27,456 bases of DNA from Bacillota bacterium. GTDB lineage: Bacteria > Bacillota > Clostridia > Christensenellales > CAG-138. Shown piece after piece: positions 24,603-27,456 of the stretch. The notes beneath the pieces were generated by a model. That model made no database searches. It was not told the DNA's origin and was given only the letters and a program-made list of their open reading frames with translations. The position numbers and the translations under genes are program-made. Each line of letters begins with the position of its first letter. Within the stretch, counting starts at the first letter, position 1. The DNA is taken from positions 1-27,456 of the forward strand of contig JAEZGQ010000050.1 of the NCBI GenBank assembly GCA_023416895.1, written 5' to 3'.

Positions 24603-25343
24603 TTAAGATTTCATGTCGGAAAGACTTGCAAAATCGGTCAAATTGGTTAAAAGCGGGGTGATCGCAACATAGCCGTCGCGCGTCCAGCGCTCATCACTAT
24701 CCTCATCTTCACTGCAAACCGTCAAACGCTCAGAAGGCATCCAGTAGTATTTTCTCATGTATGGATCGGTACGCTCAATCATCTCGGCCGCGTACACCTG
24801 CTTGCCGAGCTTTGTAAATTTTACGCCTTTGATCTGTTCCAAAGGAAGATCCGGCACATTTACGTTTAAAAGCGAGCTTGCACATTTATAAACGTACGGA
24901 ATTGCATTTTTCGCGGCAACTGCGGCAGTTTTTAAATGCTGCGGCTTAAATGAGCGAATGGAAACCGCAATGGCAGGTATGCCAAGAAGCGCAGCTTCCA
25001 TGGCGGCAGAAACCGTGCCCGAGTAGAAGGTGTCCGTACCAAGGTTTGCGCCGATGTTGATGCCTGAAATCACGATGTCGGGCTGAAACCCAAGGTTTGC
25101 AAGGCCAATCTTCACGCAGTCCACCGGTGTGCCGCTTATGGCAAACGCTGGCACGTCATATAGCCCTTCAAGCCGTACCTCGTTCATGCGAAGCGGAGAA
25201 GAGAACGTAAACGAATGAGACGCACCGCTGCGTTCCGTATCCGGCGCGGCCATATAAACCTCATGCTCGGTATGAAAAAGTTCCGCGAGCGCGCGGATTC
25301 CCGGAGAAAACAATCCGTCATCGTTGGAAAGCAAAATGCGCAT
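24603..25343 (-). CDS. surE: 5'/3'-nucleotidase SurE
   Basis: This 246-residue metal-dependent phosphatase acts on nucleoside monophosphates. The metal-binding residues D8 and D9 (SNDDG), S39 (ERSGASHS) and N96 (SGINIGANLG) are all in their family places. The frame extends upstream to 25409, but the ATG at 25343, with GGGG upstream, gives the canonical MRILLSNDDG start. It is the first gene of the seven-gene operon ending in ispH-rpsA. Confidence 0.96.
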   Translation of the reverse strand: MRILLSNDDGLFSPGIRALAELFHTEHEVYMAAPDTERSGASHSFTFSSPLRMNEVRLEGLYDVPAFAISGTPVDCVKIGLANLGFQPDIVISGINIGANLGTDTFYSGTVSAAMEAALLGIPAIAVSIRSFKPQHLKTAAVAAKNAIPYVYKCASSLLNVNVPDLPLEQIKGVKFTKLGKQVYAAEMIERTDPYMRKYYWMPSERLTVCSEDEDSDERWTRDGYVAITPLLTNLTDFASLSDMKS

Positions 25344-25368
25344 AATTACCCCGATTTCATAAAGTTTA

Positions 25369-25392
25369 GAAACGGTGCCAAAATACCGTTTC
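25369..25392. repeat. 8-bp inverted repeat in the surE leader
   Basis: GAAACGGT (25369-25376) and ACCGTTTC (25385-25392) are perfect arms around an 8-base loop. It starts about 11 bases after the predicted transcription start and ends 25 bases before the surE ATG. It has no U-tract, so it is an operator or a 5' mRNA hairpin rather than a terminator. Confidence 0.65.
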
Positions 25393-25410
25393 CTTTCATA
25401 CTTTTGCATT

Positions 25411-25439
25411 ATTGTAGCAGAAAGAAGTGTTCATTTCAA
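25411..25439 (-). promoter_or_regulatory. Sigma-A-type promoter of the surE operon
   Basis: On the minus strand, TTGAAA (25439-25434) and TACAAT (25416-25411) have a 17-bp spacer. Each element differs from consensus at only one base. The predicted start is near 25403. Confidence 0.8.
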
Positions 25440-25455
25440 CGAACAAACAAAAATG

Positions 25456-25482
25456 ATGAAAGAATTGCACGATTTCTTTCAT
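25456..25482. repeat. 9-bp inverted repeat upstream of the surE promoter
   Basis: ATGAAAGAA (25456-25464) and TTCTTTCAT (25474-25482) are perfect arms around 9 bases. It lies 17 bp upstream of the -35 of surE, between that promoter and the terminator of the N/Q-rich gene. It is a candidate regulator site. Confidence 0.6.
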
Positions 25483-25503
25483 ATTTACTACTTGATAAAA
25501 ATG

Positions 25504-25537
25504 AAACCGCCCCGTGCAGCAACGCTCGGAGCGGTTT
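25504..25537 (-). terminator. Terminator-like hairpin after the N/Q-rich gene
   Basis: AAACCGC (25504-25510) and GCGGTTT (25531-25537) form a 7-bp stem, with further C/G pairing inside. On the minus strand the stem continues into CATTTTTATC, a moderate U-rich tract. It lies 6 bp beyond the stop of the small gene. Confidence 0.7.
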
Positions 25538-25543
25538 TCCTGT

Positions 25544-25714
25544 TTAGAATTCCCTATTGTTTTTGTTCTGCTGGTTTTTCTGGTTCTGTTGGTTCTGTTG
25601 GTTCTGCCGGTTTTGCTGATTCTGCTGGTTCTGCCGGTTCTGCTGATTCTGCTGGTTCTGCCGATTTTGCTGGTTCTGTTTGTTCAAGGGATTCATGTAT
25701 TCATCGTAACCCAT
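25544..25714 (-). CDS. Asn/Gln-rich repeat mini-protein (56 residues)
   Basis: I do not recognise a family. The protein starts MGYDEYMNPLNK and then consists almost wholly of NQQ triplets with a nine-residue super-repeat NRQNQQNQQ (residues 17-25, 26-34 and 35-43), ending QKNQQNKNNREF. There is no membrane helix or signal peptide; the protein is basic, with regularly spaced Arg or Lys. The ATG at 25714 is chosen because a perfect AAGGAGGT (25722-25729) lies 7 bases upstream; an ATG at 25738 would put that element inside the gene. A terminator-like hairpin follows the stop. The organised signals argue for a real gene despite the low complexity. Possible roles, such as self-assembly, a coat or matrix component, or nucleic-acid binding, are speculation. 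Confidence 0.7.
   Translation of the reverse strand: MGYDEYMNPLNKQNQQNRQNQQNQQNRQNQQNQQNRQNQQNQQNQKNQQNKNNREF
25586..25666 (-). repeat. Three 27-bp tandem repeats inside the N/Q-rich gene
   Basis: Three consecutive 27-bp units encode NRQNQQNQQ. They differ only by scattered third-position and Gln/Asn codon changes, and partial units flank them on both sides. A 9-bp sub-period (CAGAAYCAG-like) is visible. Unit number could vary between strains by slippage. Confidence 0.8.
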
Positions 25715-25777
25715 GTGCCAAACCTCCTTTCCGTTCATGCTGACAACTTTATTATCTGCTGAAAAAGCATCGCGTTA

Positions 25778-25807
25778 TCCATAGCATTTTCTCCGTTTTT
25801 TCATCAA
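25778..25807 (-). promoter_or_regulatory. Possible promoter of the N/Q-rich gene
   Basis: On the minus strand, TTGATG (25807-25802) and TATGGA (25783-25778) are 18 bp apart, with a TG one base before the -10. The match is modest, and a sporulation sigma factor cannot be excluded. Confidence 0.3.
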
Positions 25808-25839
25808 ATTGCCTTTATTAGATTTTTTCTATCGCATAG

Positions 25840-25983
25840 GATGCCCAAAAGGGCAAATACTATGATGTGCTTGGAAAGTACAAATACGACCAACATTGGG
25901 ACGTTTTTCGCAATAAATTTAAACCGCACGGCGAAAAAATCTTTCATCCTAAAATGTTGGAAATGCTTTTTAATGGGCGGTAA
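25840..25983 (+). pseudogene. Coding-looking C-terminal remnant upstream of the amidohydrolase
   Basis: In the frame that ends with TAA at 25981-25983, the 47 codons from 25840 read DAQKGKYYDVLGKYKYDQHW, then DVFRNKFKPHGEKIFHPKM and LEMLFNGR. Residue use looks like a folded protein end, much more so than the other two frames. A TAG closes the frame at 25837-25839. The only start-like codons are a GTG at 25867 and ATGs near the end, none with a ribosome binding site. The stop is 5 bp before the amidohydrolase ATG, the spacing expected for an operon partner. It is best read as the remains of a decayed or truncated gene; a short gene with an odd start, or a sequence error, is also possible. I do not recognise the family. 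Confidence 0.35.
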
Positions 25984-25988
25984 GGCAC

Positions 25989-27152
25989 ATGCTTTTGATA
26001 CGCAATGGATACATCGCCACCATGGGCGGGCGCGATCATGACCGCGGCAGCGTGCTTGTTGACAAAGGGAAGATCATTGCCGTTGGCACAAGCATAGACC
26101 TTGAGCTTGCGCGCGAAGCGCAGGTCCTGGATGCGAGTGGGTTGATCGTAATGCCCGGGTTAATCGACGCACACTGCCACATCGGCATCTCGGAAGAAAA
26201 AAAAGGCGCCATTGGCGACGACTGCAATGAAACTTCCAACCCGCTCATGCCTACGCTTCGTGCCATTGACGCCATAAACCCCATGGATTCAGCATTTCAC
26301 AACGCACTTGCTTCTGGCATAACATCAGGGATGGTGGGTCCGGGTAGCTCCAATGTAGTAGGCGGACAATTTGCCTTTGTCAAGTTCACAGGGCGCTGTA
26401 TCGACCATATGATGGTGTTATTCCCCGCCGCCATGAAGATCGCTTTCGGCGAAAACCCTAAAACAAATTATGGCACCAACGGCAATGTGCCCTCCACGCG
26501 CATGAGCATTGCCTCCATGCTCCGCGAGGAACTCTTTTTGGCACAAAGCTACAAAAACAAGCGCGACAATGCGCAGAAAAACGGCGAGTCTTTTGAACCG
26601 GATTTTCGGATGGAAAGCTACATGCCATTGTTTGAGGGAAAAATTCCCTTGAAAGCGCATGTACACCGCGCGGACGATATTTTAACCGCAATTCGCATTG
26701 CCAAGGAATTCTCTCTTTCCGCCACGCTTGACCATTGCACGGAAGGACATTTGATCCCAACCGAAATCGCAGCGAGCGGCTTCCCCGCCATTGTTGGCCC
26801 GTCGCTTGCTTCGCGTTCTAAACCCGAAGTGGAGAGCCTCGATTTTAAAACGGCAGGCATCCTCAACAAAGCGGGTGTACTTGTTGCCATCACCACCGAT
26901 CATCCCGTGACCCGCATCCAATACCTTGCGCTTTGTGCAGGACTTGCCGCGCGCGAAGGCTTAGGCGAATATGAGGCGCTCAAAGCCATCACCATAAACG
27001 CCGCGCGTATTTGCCGTGTTTCCCATAGGGTAGGCAGCCTTGAAGTAGGCAAAGACGCCGATATCGCGATTTTTGACAGCAACCCGATGGATGTGTTTTC
27101 AAACGCAATTTACACCATTATCGACGGCGAAGTCGTGTACCAAAAGAAGTAA
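25989..27152 (+). CDS. Amidohydrolase (imidazolonepropionase-like, COG1228 type)
   Basis: This 387-residue cytosolic metal-dependent hydrolase has the first metal motif DAHCHIG (H62 and H64), a possible carboxylated Lys in AAMKIAFGENPK (K150), His residues in LKAHVHRADD (H224 and H226), the LDHCTEGH block (H249 and H254) and Asp in TTDHPV (D304). The C-terminal VGSLEVGKDADIAIFD is the standard beta-sandwich end of the superfamily. The substrate is unclear; related proteins act on cyclic amides or dipeptides, and no histidine-degradation genes are nearby, so imidazolonepropionase proper is unlikely. The start follows GGGCGGTAAGG and sits 5 bp after the remnant frame. Confidence 0.9.
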   Translation: MLLIRNGYIATMGGRDHDRGSVLVDKGKIIAVGTSIDLELAREAQVLDASGLIVMPGLIDAHCHIGISEEKKGAIGDDCNETSNPLMPTLRAIDAINPMDSAFHNALASGITSGMVGPGSSNVVGGQFAFVKFTGRCIDHMMVLFPAAMKIAFGENPKTNYGTNGNVPSTRMSIASMLREELFLAQSYKNKRDNAQKNGESFEPDFRMESYMPLFEGKIPLKAHVHRADDILTAIRIAKEFSLSATLDHCTEGHLIPTEIAASGFPAIVGPSLASRSKPEVESLDFKTAGILNKAGVLVAITTDHPVTRIQYLALCAGLAAREGLGEYEALKAITINAARICRVSHRVGSLEVGKDADIAIFDSNPMDVFSNAIYTIIDGEVVYQKK

Positions 27153-27159
27153 GTTTTGC

Positions 27160-27188
27160 TTGCAAAGATAGTTTGTGCGTGATAGAAT
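27160..27188 (+). promoter_or_regulatory. Predicted promoter of rpmB
   Basis: TTGCAA (27160-27165) and TAGAAT (27183-27188) are 17 bp apart, with a TG one base before the -10. The leader is about 47 nt and includes a small hairpin, ACCGTAA/TTATGGT (27206-27222, one G-U pair), just before the ribosome binding site. Confidence 0.6.
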
Positions 27189-27241
27189 ACTTTTGTTTGA
27201 TTGAAACCGTAAGCCTTATGGTCGGCAAGGAGGTGTAGAGC

Positions 27242-27433
27242 ATGGGTAAGTTTTGCGAAGTTTGCAACAAGGGTATCATGTCCGGTAATTTGGTGAGTCA
27301 CTCCAACAGGAAAACCAAACGCTCCTGGGCACCCAACATCCAGCGTGTTACCGCCGTAATCAACGGCACACCGCGCAAGATGGACGTTTGCACGCGCTGC
27401 CTTCGTTCCGGTAAGGTTCAACGCGGCATCTAA
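27242..27433 (+). CDS. rpmB: Large-subunit ribosomal protein bL28
   Basis: This 63-residue protein starts MGKFCEVCNKGIMSGNLVSHS and contains TKRSWAPNIQ, the L28 core. It is the zinc-binding form, with CxxC pairs at C5/C8 and C50/C53. A perfect AAGGAGGTG (27227-27235) lies 6 bases before the ATG. It has its own promoter after the amidohydrolase. The remaining 23 bases of the window hold no further gene that I can support. Confidence 0.97.
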   Translation: MGKFCEVCNKGIMSGNLVSHSNRKTKRSWAPNIQRVTAVINGTPRKMDVCTRCLRSGKVQRGI

Positions 27434-27456
27434 TTTCATCGCTTGACTTTTACAGG

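Noticed and set aside
25571..25685. Possible CRISPR-like array
   Set aside because: The periodic sequence has no unique spacers; it is a coding tandem repeat of 9 and 27 bp.
25514..25762. A plus-strand frame through the repeat giving a Leu/Val membrane-like protein, and a second giving Ser/Gly/Ala
   Set aside because: Every frame of a short-period repeat stays open. Neither has a ribosome binding site, while the minus-strand N/Q frame has a perfect one.
25841..26041. A 66-codon plus-strand frame starting at an ATG
   Set aside because: It has no ribosome binding site, runs into the amidohydrolase in another frame and is less protein-like than the neighbouring frame ending at 25983.

Overview
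The window looks like chromosomal DNA from a Clostridia-type member of the Bacillota, with mid-range GC. The main grounds are an IspH-ribosomal protein S1 fusion gene in the order surE / RpiR regulator / histidine phosphatase / HI0933-type flavoprotein / cmk / plsC / ispH-rpsA, and a RodA / SpoIVFA-like / M50 protease / radical SAM / DUF2344 / RNase G block, both of which I know as clostridial arrangements. I see no rRNA, tRNA, phage, transposon or CRISPR array. This is mostly an ordinary core-gene region with a few odd spots.

Layout. (1) 1-3377 (+): a heterodimeric ABC exporter, first subunit cut by the window edge, ending at a bidirectional terminator. (2) 3472-12080 (-): a tightly packed run, in transcription order sugar-binding-type lipoprotein, RodA, SpoIVFA-like membrane protein, SpoIVFB-like M50 protease, radical SAM protein, DUF2344 partner, RNase G and a GNAT acetyltransferase. 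It joins cell-wall elongation, intramembrane proteolysis and RNA processing. (3) 12307-13731 (-): pgi with a recognisable promoter and an 8-bp inverted repeat at the start of its leader. (4) 13891-15677 (+): a membrane-anchored carboxypeptidase-regulatory-like protein and a DUF3810 zinc-metalloprotease-like membrane protein. (5) 15739-18086 (-): an ArsR/CadC-type sensor and a Cd/Zn/Pb-type P-type ATPase, with a 13-bp perfect palindrome over the promoter. (6) 18276-25343 (-): a seven-gene operon with mostly 4-bp ATGA overlaps, a clear sigma-A-type promoter and a strong terminator. (7) 25544-25714 (-): a 56-residue Asn/Gln repeat protein with a perfect Shine-Dalgarno sequence and its own terminator. 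(8) 25840-27433 (+): an unexplained reading-frame remnant, an amidohydrolase, and rpmB (L28) with its promoter.

The spots most worth a second look are the N/Q-rich mini-protein, the M50 protease whose well-placed ribosome binding site faces no standard start codon, the coding-looking remnant just before the amidohydrolase, the orphan sugar-binding lipoprotein leading the rodA operon, and the paired inverted repeats around the surE promoter. I did not find a clear new multi-gene system.
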